64,000 nt of DNA, from contig JAIVFJ010000021.1 of the NCBI GenBank assembly GCA_025765615.1, positions 1 to 64,000 on the forward strand. Reading direction: 5' to 3'. The stretch is from Zopfochytrium polystomum (Eukaryota; Chytridiomycota; Chytridiomycetes; Chytridiales; Chytridiaceae). The notes beneath the pieces are model-generated. The model saw only the letters and a program-made list of their open reading frames with translations. It did not search any database and was not told where the DNA came from. The first letter of the stretch is position 1, and every line of letters begins with the position of its first letter. Below, piece after piece: positions 19,740 to 30,520 of the stretch. The position numbers and the translations under genes are program-made.

Positions 19740-21012
19740 GAAGGTGAGGAATCTGCAGCTTGAAAGTTAAAAAAGTACATGCATATGAAGGAAACAGAAA
19801 GTCCAAGAGATCAAAGAGGTACACACGTGAAAGAGAAAGAGGCCAAGGTGAAGCAAAGGAGCCAAAGAACAGAAGAGAAGGTTTAACATGGACGCCAGCT
19901 CAGTAAAATAATAGTTCAACACAACAAAAAACAAAAGAAATCCAAAGCATAACTATGCCGTTCAATAGTGCTCAACGAGGGCTTTCCAACGCACTCTTAC
20001 GAAGGTCTCTAGCTAAATTCCCTGTCAGATGCGAATTAACTTTGCAATTTTCTCTAATTTTCTTTTACAAATAAAAAATCCTAACTTTTGCAGATCCATA
20101 CGCGAATTTGACAGAGCTTTCGAACGACTTATCATCGCGGGTGGATATGTCGGGTTTTGGGATCGCGTTACTAAGTGGAAACGTTGATAATGAGGGCCTG
20201 TTCTGGAGGTCTTGAACGAAAAAGTGCCACCCAACTTTGTCATCACACTTGTCGCCGACGTTTGGCGGCAGGACGATTGCAAAAACACATTCTGTACTCA
20301 ATTGTGCGAGCCTTTTGGCTTAAAATTGACTGGAAGCCCCCCGACTATACTCACTTCTTTGACCCTGGGATATTGGCCCTAGAGTGAGGGAAAGCAAATA
20401 ATAGGCTAAAACTAACTTTATTGGGCTGTTGTCTAGGGGGTGTTTCAACCCTACTACTTGCCTAGTCCACGAAGTATCCCTACTGGGGTGTCAAACACAA
20501 AGAATGAACATTCAGAGGAACAATCCCCTGAAGGGTTGGTGCAGGCACCAACTACTCGTGTGGCTGCAGGCTGGTGCAAGGGGAAACAGAAGGGCACTCC
20601 TGAGGACACAACATAAACGCAGAATAAAAGAGAGAAGAGGAAACAGGAATTTTATCACAGGAACCAAATCTCTTATACAACAGGAGCAGTTAATTGCAAT
20701 GGGACAGACAGGGCACAACCCAGCACCCCTTGTTGCAGACGGTGCTGCAGGAGCCCTTGTCGTTGCCAGCGACAAGGGGGAGAGAAAAAAGGGAGTCGAC
20801 TATAAGGGTTGGAAGGGCGCCAGTTGGGAACTCACCTGCAGAAACACTGACAATTGTACACTCACCCCACCAGGCTGCATCAGCATGATCACTCAACCAA
20901 CAGGCTTTATCACATCGCACTTGTAAATGTTGCTATCCCAAACTGCTATTTTTTCAACAAAGATAGAGGTGAAAATTTTCAACTGTACTGCCGACAGGAT
21001 CACTAGCAGTCG
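19740..21012. other. AT-richer intergenic region with dispersed repeats
   Basis: No credible gene. About 20,341-20,530 is repeated inverted at 29,960-30,150, and about 20,845-20,925 is related to 29,393-29,470 and 42,745-42,800. Short ORFs such as 20,429-20,926 overlap these repeats. Confidence 0.5.
20341..20530 (+). repeat. dispersed repeat R2, copy 1
   Basis: The reverse complement of this stretch is found at about 29,960-30,150, with long matching runs around AGGCTAAAACTAACTTTATT and CCCTACTACTTGCCTAGTCC. No coding potential. Confidence 0.85.
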
Positions 21013-21280
21013 CTGTCGACGGTCTGCGGTGGGGGATAGGTGTGGGTGGGTGGGGGAGGAAGTGCAGCGGGCGCCACCTTCAAGGGCGCCACCCCAGACA
21101 CACAAAAGGGGAAGACACAAGCGGAGTGATTCAACTTTTTTTTTCTTTTCTTTTTTTTGCATTTTCGTAGACACACACGGGGGCTGTCTCTGACCGGAAT
21201 ATGTTTTGCGCACCTTGCCCGTCGAGGTGGAGGGTATTATTGCAGACGGTCAGGTGGAGTGCGTGAAAAGCCCCACCCCC

Positions 21281-21287
21281 TATAAAT
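21281..21287 (+). promoter_or_regulatory. TATA box of small secreted-protein gene, copy 2
   Basis: TATAAAT, 143 bases before the ATG, the same distance as in copy 1. Confidence 0.6.
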
Positions 21288-21423
21288 TTGAAACTTGGGA
21301 CGGCCCGAAACCAATCACCCCCCTCACAACGCTCTCTCTCGCTCACTCACTCGGCCCTCCCCATTTCCCTTCACAGTCCCCTCGAAAGCGCCCTCAAACC
21401 AAAAAAAAAAGAAATAAAAAACG

Positions 21424-21960
21424 ATGCTCGCGCGTTTCTCGATCCGCTGGCTCCTCGCGGCCGCCCTGCTCGTTCTCGCTCTCCAGCTTATCGTCGGCAG
21501 CCACCATGCCCTCGCGCGACCCGCCCCAGATGAGGATTACCATCCCAGCAACAACAACGGCGACTTGTGAGTACCCCTCCCCCACCGACTTCTTCCCCGC
21601 CCCCGCCCGCTGCAACACACATCCCCTCCCCGCCTCCACCCCCAACCAGATGAAGCAAAACACGCCCAGCAAAAAGATTCTAAACGCTCCACTCACCCTC
21701 CCACCTGGGCCCCCCCCACCCCCATTCCTTCACCCCCCCATGTATCTTTCCTTTCTCCTCCGCCCATCATCAGCACGCGCGAAGAAAAAATCGTCCGCGC
21801 AGAGACGCGCAACATGATGAAATCGGAAAAACTGCAAGACATGCTGTTCGACCGGTCCAAGGACAAGGAGAACGAGAACAAGAGGCGGAGGAAGGAGAAA
21901 GCAGAGGCGAAAAAGGAGGAGGAGAAGGCGCAGCGGAAGGCGGGCGGGCGAGGGAAGTAG
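21424..21960 (+). CDS. small secreted or membrane-anchored protein with charged C-terminus, copy 2
   Basis: Two exons, 21424-21566 and 21774-21960, equal in length to the copy at 11,221; 109 residues. N-terminal hydrophobic segment and Lys/Glu-rich tail as in copy 1. Differences noted are Asn-Ser-Ala to Lys-Ser-Glu and His to Gln in the tail. The downstream AATAAA of copy 1 reads AATATA here (near 21,998), so 3' end formation may differ. The function is unknown. The intact frame and conserved splice sites suggest both copies are functional or very young. Confidence 0.8.
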
Positions 21961-22203
21961 CCTGGACACGGGGAAAAAAAGGAGGAAAACCCCAAGCAAT
22001 ATAAGTTTGTTGGAAAACTGGTTTTTTTTTTTTTTATGGCAAAGAACTGCCCATAGTGTAGCGCGCGGCCTCTTCCCCCGCCCCCCTCCCTACCCCCTTC
22101 TGGATGGCACATGACCGTTGGATGGCACGACCGTCTATTTTGTTATAGATGAGAATTAAACACACGGGGGAACGAATCAAAGGGACTTTTCATTTTCCAC
22201 ATT

Positions 22204-24464
22204 CTAAAAAAAAAAATGCTGCAAACCCACCATCAGGGGAGGGGGGGTGGTGGGTTGGTGAGGAAGTGGGAAGAAAAAAAAGAAGGGCAACCAGTCGACG
22301 GCCGCGAGCGCGCCCGCGCGCTTTTTCTCCAAAGAACGATCCATTCCGTATCCCCCCACCCTCACACACTCACGCACATCGATACCACTCCGGGAAAACC
22401 TTAAACCCGCCACCAATCTCAAAAATAAAACTTCTCCTCCTTCCTCGCGGCCCCTCGCCGCCCCTCGTCCCCGACCCGCGCCTGACCCCGCACCTCGTAC
22501 GGCGACATCCCCCCCCATCCGGGAGCGTCCCCCGCCGGCACCGTCGACGATGACGACGACGATGGCGGGGCCCACTGCGCAGCGGGGAAGGTCGGCGGGT
22601 ACCGCAGCTGCTGCGGGGTGGTGGGGGTAGAACGAGTAATCGACGTCGGGTGCGGCGGCGGCGGCGGCGGGATGGTGGTGGTGGCGAGCGGGGGCGGCGG
22701 CGACGGCGGTTCCCGACGAGGAGGTGGAGGGGGATGAGGACGAGGAAGGAGAGGAGGAGGACGACGCTAGTGTGAACGCGTCGGTCGCGGGGAAGTTGTT
22801 GTAGTAGAGGTGGTGGTGGATTTGGTGCAGGTGGTGGTGGGTTCCCCGGCGATCCGGGGCGGCGGCGGCGGCGGCGTCAAAGGAGTACGGGTGTCGGAGC
22901 GGAGCGGTGCTGCTGGTGCTGGATCTCCCGACGACTGCGGGGGCTGTCGCGGTGGCGGTGGCGCCCCAAGCCAGCGGGGAACCCGCGGGCCAGAGTTCCG
23001 CGGTGGTGGTGGTGGCGGATGATGTTGTCGCTGCAGAGGTGAGCAAGGCTGCCGGTTTCGCCGCATACTCGGCCGCGGCGGCGGCACTTGAAAAGGAGGC
23101 AAAGGACGAGGAGGCTGGAACGGAGGATGCGGATGGGGGCGACGGGCCGTAGCGGGCGAGGAGGTCGTTGTGGGCGGAGGCGCGATGGCTGAGGAAGGCG
23201 ACTACGTAAAAGAGGAAGGAGACGGCGGGGAGGGCAAAGAGCCAGATGGCGGCAAAGGTGTACTGGAAGGAGAGGAGCGCGTGAATGCGGACCCATTCTT
23301 GTTTTTTAATTTATTTTTTTTTTTTTTTTTTTTTTATGTAGGTTGGGTTTAACGGGTTAGCTCCGATCCCTGCGATCGCCCCACCGCTTCCACTCGACGA
23401 ACGAACTAAAGAAAAAACCCCCAAAACGCAAGGGCTCTCTCACCGATCCCGTACGCCAAGCACGCGGCGGCGTAAAACACGGTGGCGACCGTGTGCAGCA
23501 CGGTGGTCGCGATGGTCCAGTTCGCCGACAGCTTGAGGGTATCCACGACGCCACCGTCGTCGCCTCCTCCTGGCCCCGCCCGCATCTGGGCGGCCTCAGC
23601 GCGGGCGAGGCTTCTTCGGATCTGTGTCCACAGCGCGAATCCGGCGACGGCACCGACGACGGCGTTGACGACGATCATGGCGGCCCAGTAGTAGTAGTGC
23701 GCGCGGACGAGGGTGCGGGCGGCGGGGAAATCGCCGCGCTCGGCCGCGAGGCCGGTGTAGATGCCGAGGAGGGGGCCGACGGCGGCCGTGCAGAGGGCGA
23801 CTTGTGGAGTGTAAGCGTGTTAAGAAAGAACAAAATGGGGGCGGCGGAGCCAAGCACAACTTACCGACGTACACGGCGCCGAGGAGCCACCCGGCGGCTT
23901 TCGTCGCGGGGTCCCTCGCGATAACTGTCGGTCCCGGGGCGGCGGAGGGAAGAGAGAACAAGGCTCCAGCTGCGGCGGCAACTCCGCCTGCGGCTGGCCC
24001 CGATGCGCCGCCGCCACCACGGCGGACTGTTTGAGCCACATAACCGAGGACAAAGACCGACGACGAAAAGTAGACGACGGCGAAGGGCAGGTCGTGGGAG
24101 AATTCGCGGAAGGCGAAGCGTGCGGGGAAGACATCGAGGAGGAGGACGAGCATGTGGAGCCAGCGGACTTTTTTTTTAATTGTTGTTTGGAAGGAACAAA
24201 AAGTGGGTTGTGGGTTTGAGTTTCGTTGTGCTGTAAAAAATAATACTCACGGACGAGGAAAGCGGTCTGGAAGACCATTGCGATCTCGTTGACGCGCGGC
24301 AGCAGCAGGCGGCCCTCTACGAGGCGGAACGGCCACGAGCGCGGGCGCACGACCTTGATCCACACGACGTAGCCGCCAAAGACTTGAAGGGTATTTTTTT
24401 TAAACATATTATTATTATATGGATAGGTAGATGGGGTAGGTGGTGGTTGTGACCAAGAGAGACC

Positions 24465-24547
<83 letters not shown>

Positions 24548-24758
24548 TGCAATTGGTGAGTGTTAATTGGGATATCCCCTGCTGTTTGTCTTCGTTGGTC
24601 GCGCCACCTCGTGCGACCCCCTCATTTTTGTCTCCCGGAAGAAAATGAACTCATCAGCTTTGTCTTCTCGGTGTCCCGCCACAGATGCGCACACATGCAC
24701 ACACTCACACTCACATTCACACACACTCCCTCTCTTCCACCCTCTCCCACCCTCTCCC

Positions 24759-24806
<48 letters not shown>

Positions 24807-25144
24807 TCTCTCTCTCTCTATTTCTTTGTCACACACACACACCCACACACGCATGCACACACACAACATGCACACTCACCCAGCATCGGCGGTACGACTG
24901 CCGCGAGCACCACGTGCATCGTGCGCACCACGTCGCGGTCCGGCGTCGTCGCAGCAGCCCCCTGCCCCAGCGTGATGCGGTAGTCCAGCCACGGCGCGGT
25001 CCCCGCCGGCGCGTCGGGGTCTTGTCCCGGCGGGACGTCGTAGTTGAGGAGGAGGAGCGGCGGCGTTGCTGCCGTTGCTGCTGCTGCTCCTGCTGCTGCG
25101 GGAGCGACGACGACGGTGGCGGCTGAGAGCGCCGCGAGGGCCAT
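22204..25144 (-). CDS. seven-span membrane protein, possibly TOM1/THH1-like
   Basis: Five exons on the minus strand: 25144-24880, 24382-24251, 24167-23865, 23800-23444 and 23297-22204; summed 2151 bases, 716 residues, all introns phase 1. Seven hydrophobic helices are visible (starting near RTMHVVLAAVVPP, VFQTAFLVL, LPFAVVYFSSSVFVLGY, GWLLGAVYVG, WAAMIVVNAVVG, ATTVLHTVATV and FAAIWLFALPAV), followed by a long low-complexity cytosolic tail. Spacing and the D-L-P-F...S...V-L-x-Y pattern resemble THH1/TOM1/TOM3 proteins; this is tentative, and a GPCR-like receptor is an alternative. The start could also be the upstream in-frame ATG at 25,438. The last codons lie inside the duplicated segment, so the C-terminus may be secondary. 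Confidence 0.6.
24479..24543 (+). repeat. (GA)n microsatellite in intron 1 of the seven-span gene
   Basis: About 32 GA units. Together with the (TC)n tract at about 24,762-24,812 in the same intron it forms an inverted pair. Confidence 0.9.
24762..24812 (+). repeat. (TC)n microsatellite in intron 1 of the seven-span gene
   Basis: About 25 TC units with one break, complementary to the (GA)n tract 220 bases away. Confidence 0.9.
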
Positions 25145-25576
25145 GATGGATATGGTGGCGGTGGTGGAGGCAGTGGTCGTGCGCGAGGCGGGGGCGTCGG
25201 CGGCGGCGGCGGGAGTCGAGGTGATATTCGGGGGGCGGGAGGACGAAGGCGACGGGCGAGGCATTCCGCGGGGACTGCTTTCAAGTCGGCGGCGACAAAG
25301 TTGATGATGATGATAATGTTGATGAGGAGTAGGAGGAGGAGGAGGGGCAGCACGGGCAGGTGCTGCTAGTGGTGGTGGGGGGTGACCAGGCTGCCGAAGC
25401 AACTGCTGCGACTGCGGCGGCATCGGCGGCGGCGGCATCGGTGGTGGGCAGGAGTCCCGCTTCAGTCTGCAATTGCATGGACAATTTTCCTCTTTTTTTT
25501 TTTTTTTATGTCTTGTTTTTGTTTCTGTCGGGCGTCAGTCATACACACCCACACAAACGCGGACCCTATCTGCATT

Positions 25577-25577
<1 letters not shown>

Positions 25578-25660
<83 letters not shown>
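25578..25660 (+). repeat. (TC)n microsatellite upstream of the seven-span gene
   Basis: About 40 TC units, 430 bases upstream of the proposed start of the minus-strand gene. Confidence 0.9.
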
Positions 25661-25666
<6 letters not shown>

Positions 25667-26052
25667 GGCCCTTTCAGATTTTTTTTTTCCTTTGTCCGGT
25701 TCGCGTGACGAAAATTTCAAATTTCCGCGCACAGACAAGCGGCAGCAAAGACAGGCCCCTCAGCGCATTGCATTATCACCACACGTTTTTGTCTTCCTTC
25801 TTCCTCATCTTTATTTGTTTCTTTTTCTTCTGTTCAGATCCGCGCCCTTTTCCGTGCCGTGATAAATGAGAGAGGCCAGAGAGAGAGACAGAGAGAGACA
25901 GAGAGACAGGGAGGGACAGTGAGAGAGACAGGGGGTCGTCAGCATATCTCTCAGGTCGAGGGCATGGAGGACGTGATTCCAAAGGACACAGAAGGAGCCA
26001 TGGGTGAAAGCTTGAGATCTTTTCTTCATCTTCAAGGGCTTATCTACAGTCT

Positions 26053-26140
26053 AGTGTGAGGATGACAGGCTGTCGAGCCTGTGACCTCAAATAAATTAAG
26101 TGTATACCCACTTTTTAACTGGTAATTGTGAGGATTACCA
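26053..26140 (+). repeat. dispersed repeat R3, copy 1
   Basis: Near-identical to 29,154-29,240 in the same orientation. It starts with a small stem (GACAGGCT...GAGCCTGTG). Confidence 0.85.
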
Positions 26141-26334
26141 CCCTGTCTCGACCTGCGTTTTGCTGGCAAAACATGACTAGGCTTGGATTCCTACTCTCTT
26201 ATTATTTATTGGGTTTCCATACGGCCTCCGACTGGCTCCATCTGTCTGCCTCTGGGCTCTACTATTATTATTTACTATTATTTATTATTGGCGATGTTGC
26301 AGACAGAAAGACTCAGTCTTGATTCTAATTGTGG

Positions 26335-26412
26335 ATACAAGGCTCCCTTGCTCACAGTGGTTAGAGCGCTCCCTTCAATTGGGAAGGTGCCAAATTCGAG
26401 ACATGCTAGTTG
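26335..26412 (+). ncRNA. tRNA-like relic, possible SINE head
   Basis: It contains an A-box-like TGGTTAGAGCG, a four-pair anticodon-type arm (TCCC-loop-GGGA) whose 7-base loop TTCAATT would place CAA as anticodon, and a B-box-like AATTCGAGA. No acceptor stem closes it, so a functional tRNA is unlikely. A tRNA-derived SINE or pseudogene is the best reading. Confidence 0.4.
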
Positions 26413-27093
26413 ACAGACTGGGCAGAAATGCAAAGTCCTACTATGCCTGGCCAATGGCCCCTCACTTTTGGAAATGACTTAGGACTGAAACACTTCTGTG
26501 GGAGAAGTGCTAAGCCCAGATGGACAGAGTTAACAAGATGATGGCAGAGCTAACAAGCCCTACCACCTGATACCATGATGTAACACCTCATAAAAGGGTA
26601 TGAGATCACAGGGTTTTTCTTTATCTATTCATTGGTGATTTTTACTTATTTTTCCAATTAGTAATTTATTCTGTTTTTCCTGTTTTTCCTGTTTTCTCTT
26701 TTATTTATTCCTTGTTGTCTCTGTCTGTGTCTTTTCTTTCTTGTGTGGCTGAGAGTGACTGTCTTCCTCTTTGCACCAACCAGCTCTCTCCATCTCCTCC
26801 ATCTTTCTTGGCAGCTGATGCCAAGAAATGCTCCATGATTTTCTGAGCTGTCTTCCTTGTTTGGCTGGCTCAGACTCACTCCTCCTCTCTCTTCTTTGCT
26901 GTTTTATTTATTGTTTTGTTCTTTTGTATATGTTTTCCCCTCTTTTCCCTTCCTTCTTCCTTCACCCTGCTGATTCCAACCCTTTCCTATTTAAGCAGCT
27001 GCCCCCCATCTTGTTGACTGTGAGAACCTGTGCCTGAAGTCCCTTGCCTGCCCTTTTCTTCCTGACTGTATGTAGAGCTGGGGGTGGCAGTCC

Positions 27094-27172
27094 CCTGGTG
27101 TGTGACAGGAGGTTGAAGTCCTCTTGGCCATGATGGCAGTGTGCTGGGTTCAAGCCCCAGTGCACCTCACCA
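27094..27172 (+). ncRNA. eroded tRNA-like sequence
   Basis: GGTGTGT pairs with GTGCACC as a 7-pair acceptor stem (with GU pairs). An AGGA/TCCT D-type stem follows, and a very good T-arm (CTGGGTTCAAGCCCCAG) precedes the acceptor strand, with CTCACCA after it. The anticodon arm does not pair, so I treat it as a degenerate tRNA or SINE head. Confidence 0.35.
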
Positions 27173-28120
27173 ATTCTGCATGCTGTTTAGGTTGGACTGG
27201 GTAGGAGCCACTTGGTGATGGAAGGATGGAGGGTAAATCTGTGGTGGTGCCTCTAGGTTCCTGTCAATACATCTAGTCAAATCCAGGTCTCTCAAGGGGA
27301 TATGAATGAGCTGTCTGGTCGGGTACTGCTGCAGGAATGGTCTCTCAGGTATGCCCCCTCCTCCCTGGTTGTTGGCTTCTGTGGCCTCTGGTGGGCCTGG
27401 TCTTCACTGGGTTCAGACCCTCTTTCTCTCAGATTAATGCCTGTGATGTCATGGTGCCACATTTGGGTGAGGGAGTGAGTGTTAACCTTCCTTGCTTCTA
27501 AGATAGGGAATTCCTCTGGCTTGGTGAAGCAGATGTCTGTGTCCTAGTAGGATGAAGTAAGAAGAGTCCCACTGTCTCCCACCCCTGTGTGCCCCCTCCT
27601 TGGATTGAGTTGGAACTTCTCCTTGGAGTGAGACAAGTTGTGTCTGGTTCTGTTAAGTGGAAAACAGTTCTGATTTAATTCAACAGACACCTCTGCACAC
27701 TAACTGTTCCTTGTGTTTGCCCTTTGTGTCCAACCCCCTCCAACTTAGGGCTTGTCTTTGACAGAGAGGGAGCCTTGCTCCATGGTGGTGGCTCCAACAG
27801 ACTGGGGTCTGGCCACTTTCCTCCCCACTCTCTTGTCTTCTTCAGTTGGATTGGAGTGCTGCACTTAGTGCCGCTCCCTGGAGCTTGTTGCATCTTGCAC
27901 CTCCAGCATTGTTACCAGATTTCCCAGTCCCCTTTGGCTTTGGCTTTTGCCTCCCATGGGGCCCACTCTGTGTCATGGACCAGAGAACCCTGCACATTCT
28001 TTGCTAGTGTGCCACCTTTTCACAGTTGCCTTTGGTCTGAGTGTGAGAGTCTTCTCTTTGTGTGTAGTAAGAGAGTTTCTTTGTGTTTCTTGGGCTTCTT
28101 AAGACTCCAAATACATTGTC

Positions 28121-28245
28121 CTGTCTAGTGACCCCTAGACATCTCCTTTTTGCCCTTTTTCACTCTTCAGGATTGGTATTTAGGTCATTGCTCTATTTGC
28201 CACCCATAGCCCAGGGTGAGGATTAGAGAGCACAGTCTCACACTA
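28121..28245 (+). repeat. dispersed repeat R4, copy 1
   Basis: Direct repeat of about 29,266-29,390, sharing blocks such as CAGGATTGGTATTTAGGTC and TTAGAGAGCACAGTCTCAC. Confidence 0.85.
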
Positions 28246-29033
28246 GTGGCAAAAAAAGGGCACTCTTTAAGGTGAGAAGGTCCTGCTTATTAGCAGAGCC
28301 ACTACCTTGGATTCAGCTCAAACTCAACAAACATGGATGATGTGGGGTTCAGGTCTGTCTTTATTTAAGGACAGCTTGACCAAGTGGAGTTGCTCAGTGA
28401 AGAGTACCTCACAGGCCCCAGTTCATGCCCTGACTGTCCAACATGGTGATCAATAGGCAGCAGTACAAGGTTGGAAGGTCATAAGGCAGTATGGCATACA
28501 CCAGTATCACAGAGACAGAGCTCAATGTGAGAACCAACCATAGGGGAAGGAAGAGAAAGGAAGGGAACGAAACCTCACCCCAGCTTTGTTGGAGTATATG
28601 CACATTGGTAGTACTTATTCAAGATCTTCTGACCTGTTCGTACTCCTCTGTGGTTATTTGAGCACTGTACAAGTGCTTGGTCAGGTTCCTGAGGTTTCAA
28701 TTCACGGGTCAGACACCACATCATTGTGCTTTACACTGGCAATTTAATAGGAATTAATCCAGATCCATGATCACTTTGCTCACATACTCCATTTTGGACT
28801 GTCCATATCTCCTGTCTGAGACCCTATACCGAGCAAGCTCCTGTAGACTCAGTGGAAGATGCTGTTCTCGAAGAGTGGAAGATTGCCACTCGGCTCATGA
28901 AGAAACCTGCCTCCAAGACCATGACAACCCCTGGAGTGCATGTTGACTTCCTTAAGAGGTGCACTTTGAAGGAAACTGAAGACCAAACTGCTGATGTAGA
29001 GTGTCCTATCAAAAGGATTAAAAAAGAGGTACT

Positions 29034-29118
29034 GTGAGACTTCTCAGTGATAAAGTCTAGGGATTTTATTTGCAAAAACAAGTGCACCTGTCATAAAACT
29101 GCAAGGATCAGGACTCCT
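29034..29118 (+). repeat. dispersed repeat R5, copy 1
   Basis: Inverted match to about 43,627-43,715 (for example CTCAGTGATAAAGTC and AAACTGCAAGGATCAG). Confidence 0.8.
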
Positions 29119-29153
29119 ATTATTATTCCTGGTTCTTTAGTTTCCAAGGGGTT

Positions 29154-29240
29154 GTAAGGATGACAGGCTGTCAAGCCTGTGACCTCAAATAAAAGAGTGT
29201 ATACCCACTTTTTCACTGATAATTGTGAGGATTATCCACC
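29154..29240 (+). repeat. dispersed repeat R3, copy 2
   Basis: Same unit as 26,053-26,140, with scattered substitutions. Confidence 0.85.
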
Positions 29241-29265
29241 CATCGCAAAGCGTGTTATACACACT

Positions 29266-29390
29266 TTCCTGTCTAGTGCCCCTAGACACCCTCCTTTTGC
29301 CCCTCTTCATTAGTCAGGATTGGTATTTAGGTCCATGCTCTAGTTTCCTGCTATGGCCCGAGGTGAGGAGTTAGAGAGCACAGTCTCACT
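29266..29390 (+). repeat. dispersed repeat R4, copy 2
   Basis: Same unit as 28,121-28,245. It is followed directly by a sequence related to 20,845-20,925 and 42,745-42,830 (ACTCAACCAACAGGCTTTAT-type). Confidence 0.8.
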
Positions 29391-29959
29391 CCAGCGATTG
29401 TACACACACCCCACTGGGCTGCGTTGGCTCACTCAACCAACAGGCTTTATCACACTGCTCTTGTACTCACACATCTCACTCTCACAGCAATGGGATCAAG
29501 GCTCATAGATCGAACTCGCAGGTGTTGGGATCTGCGTGGATCGCAGCCATCAACACCCTTGCAGGGACGATGATGCCGCCATCATCGCCTCTGCAGCAGG
29601 CAAGCGACTGTGATCCTCACTCCAACACAGAGCCACCAGTGTCATGCCATCACAAGAGGGGTCAACGACATTCCCCACGTGTGGCACCTTACAAGGGTCT
29701 CACTAAGAGATGACATACTCACCTGGGTGTATACCACCTCTCACGACTCTCACCTCTGTGAGCCAGATGGATTTGAAGGGACTCTGTATTCGTGCCAAAG
29801 GACAGAAATCAGATTGGAAAAAAAAAAAAGGAAAAAGACTGAGAAAACCCTGGCGCAACAGAAACTGTTAAGACAAAAGTTGTAAAAGCAGGCCCAATAA
29901 TAAAGACAGGTTAGCTGCAAATACACTTTGATATGGCTGTGCTTTCTAAATCTCCTCCC

Positions 29960-30150
29960 CTCCTCTGAATGCTCATTCTTTGTGTTTGAGATCCCTGTTA
30001 GACAGATCAGTAGGGATACCTTGTGGACTAGGCAAGTAGTAGGGTTGAAACACCCACTAGACAACAACCCAATAAAGTTAGTTTTAGCCTGTTATTTGCT
30101 TTCCCTCCCTCTAGGGCCCAGATCCCAGGGTCAAAGGAGTGAGCATAGTC
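29960..30150 (-). repeat. dispersed repeat R2, copy 2
   Basis: Reverse complement of 20,341-20,530. Confidence 0.85.
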
Positions 30151-30185
30151 TCACACAAGCTAAAGTAAAAGGTGAATAAGGAGCA

Positions 30186-30520
30186 ACTACCTCAGTACTT
30201 GGTGGAACCCCCTTTCTGTTTGATCACAGCCTTGATTCTCCTTGGCATACTTTCAACTAAACGTTCAAGGACCGAATGGAGAATTTCGGTCCACACCCTT
30301 GAAACTGATTTATTCAGAGCTGGGATTCCAGGCAGGCAATCTTTCTGCACTTTTAGCTTCAGGTGTTCTCAGAGATTCCTGATTGGGCTAAGGTCCAGGC
30401 TTTTGTGCAGGCCAATCCAGAACGTTTCAATCCACGTTTCTGAAACCATTGGCCCACTTTCACTGCTTTGTGAGTTGTGCATTGTCTCTTGCTGATGGAT
30501 GAAGTTGGCAGCCCGATCGT
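30186..30520 (-). pseudogene. Tc1/mariner-type transposase relic (C-terminal part)
   Basis: Read on the minus strand, the last 21 codons give RLVESMPRR then IKAVIKQKGG then STKY and a stop, the standard Tc1 transposase end. Upstream are a degraded VLDWPAQ motif (near 30,400-30,425), then a DNA(Q/P)-like motif with the second catalytic Asp region near 30,480. Stops and frame changes interrupt the stretch (one stop directly after WPAQKPGP), so it is inactive. No terminal inverted repeats were identified. Confidence 0.8.

Larger units (their letters stand above)
21013..22245 (+). repeat. segmental duplication, copy 2
   Basis: Direct copy of about 10,778-12,055. After the shared end, copy 2 continues into the seven-span membrane-protein gene, while copy 1 continues into sequence that resembles 25,850-25,938. 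That fits a 3.6-kb insertion or deletion difference. Confidence 0.88.

Noticed and set aside
27094..27172. Functional tRNA gene
   Set aside because: Acceptor and T arms pair but the anticodon arm does not, so it cannot be called a working tRNA.
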